Of a DNA stretch of 6,367 nucleotides, positions 5,757 to 6,367 are shown one piece after another (position 1 is the first letter of the stretch; every line of letters begins with the position of its first letter). The translations under genes were made by a program, and so were the position numbers. Origin of the DNA: Proteiniphilum sp. UBA5283 (GTDB lineage: Bacteria > Bacteroidota > Bacteroidia > Bacteroidales > Dysgonomonadaceae); contig DHSP01000053.1 in NCBI GenBank assembly GCA_002408485.1, forward strand, positions 8,283 to 14,649, in the 5' to 3' direction. The notes below the pieces were generated by a model. The model did not search any database and was not told the origin of the DNA. It saw only the letters and a list, made by a program, of their open reading frames with translations.

Positions 5757-6367
5757 ATGGAAAAGAGAAGTGAGAAACTGTTGCGCTGGTTCGACCTGCG
5801 CAGCGAAATGGAAGAGTATAATACCATTCACACGAACATTGAACAGGGTATCGTCTTCAAGGGAACGAACCTGTGGATTCTGGTGTTTGCTATTGTGGTG
5901 GCCTCCGTGGGGCTCAACATGAACTCCACGGCGGTGATCATTGGTGCCATGCTTATCTCGCCGCTAATGGGTCCCATCAACGGAGTTGGCTATAGCCTTG
6001 CAACATACGACTTTCAGCTGCTGCGACGTTCGCTGAAAAATTTCTCTTTTGCTGTGGGTGTAAGCCTCCTCACCTCTACGTTCTACTTTCTGCTTTCACC
6101 CATCAACGAAGCACACTCGGAGCTGCTGGCCCGTACCAGTCCAACCATCTACGATGTGATCATCGCCCTCTTTGGCGGTCTGGCCGGTATTGTGGCGATG
6201 AGCAGTCGTTTAAAGGGAAATGTGATCCCCGGTGTGGCGATTGCTACCGCGCTGATGCCACCCATCTGCACAGCAGGATACGGGCTGGCCACTTATCAGT
6301 TTAACTTCTTCTTCGGAGCACTTTACCTCTTCACCATTAACACCGTCTTCATCGCTTTTGCCGCACT
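5757..6367 (+). CDS. DUF389 family membrane protein, 3' truncated
   Basis: The frame opens at ATG 5757 and runs off the window end with 203 complete codons and no stop. A charged, amphipathic N-terminus (about 1-35) precedes a polytopic domain. Hydrophobic segments lie at about 38-54, 58-83, 95-114, 133-150, 156-179 and 184-203. Two signatures place it in DUF389: STAVIIGAMLISPLMGPING (57-76), and GNVIPGVAIATALMPPICTAGYGLA (154-178), with its conserved proline pair. Function of the family is not established; a transport role is often suggested from topology. Some members carry an extra cytoplasmic C-terminal region that would lie outside this window. It follows spt by 84 bases in the same direction, with its own probable promoter and a weak terminator between, so co-transcription with spt is possible but not supported. 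The start is favoured because no in-frame ATG lies closer to the promoter and the protein begins normally; no Shine-Dalgarno sequence is present. Confidence 0.88.
   Translation, partial: MEKRSEKLLRWFDLRSEMEEYNTIHTNIEQGIVFKGTNLWILVFAIVVASVGLNMNSTAVIIGAMLISPLMGPINGVGYSLATYDFQLLRRSLKNFSFAVGVSLLTSTFYFLLSPINEAHSELLARTSPTIYDVIIALFGGLAGIVAMSSRLKGNVIPGVAIATALMPPICTAGYGLATYQFNFFFGALYLFTINTVFIAFAA

Overview
The window most likely comes from a Bacteroidales-type member of the Bacteroidota. Three lines of evidence agree. Three intergenic regions carry a -7 box close to the TAnnTTTG consensus of that phylum (846-853, 4403-4410, 5731-5738). None of the complete genes has a recognisable Shine-Dalgarno sequence; their leaders are A- or T-rich. 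The gene set (DUF4982-type GH2 glycosidase, serine palmitoyltransferase, FtnA ferritin) is typical of gut or anaerobic-digester Bacteroidales. A Dysgonomonadaceae-like or Bacteroides-like host is plausible, but this is inference and no finer placement is possible from the sequence alone.

Layout. Positions 1-789 hold the C-terminal third of a GH2 beta-galactosidase-like glycosidase (5' end outside the window), closed by a hairpin terminator. Directly behind the terminator, a new promoter drives an RlmD/RumA-type 23S rRNA m5U methyltransferase (874-2283). Converging on it from the minus strand is a two-gene unit: a 110-residue membrane protein of unknown function (3292-3624), followed 7 bp later by a TraB/GumN-family lipoprotein (2376-3284). 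Next on the minus strand is a FtnA-type ferritin (3746-4264) with its own terminator. A 217-bp divergent intergenic region with a striking inverted repeat separates ferritin from a plus-strand serine palmitoyltransferase (spt, 4482-5672), the committing enzyme of sphingolipid synthesis. Last is the first 203 codons of a DUF389 polytopic membrane protein, cut by the window end.

How the genes fit together. Most are independent housekeeping or accessory transcription units: polysaccharide breakdown, rRNA modification, iron storage, membrane lipid synthesis. The only pair with operon-like spacing is the small membrane protein plus the TraB/GumN lipoprotein. No mobile element, CRISPR array, tRNA, rRNA or defence system is visible, and I see no clear novel multi-gene system. 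The items most worth a second look are the small membrane protein/TraB pair and the dyad between ferritin and spt.
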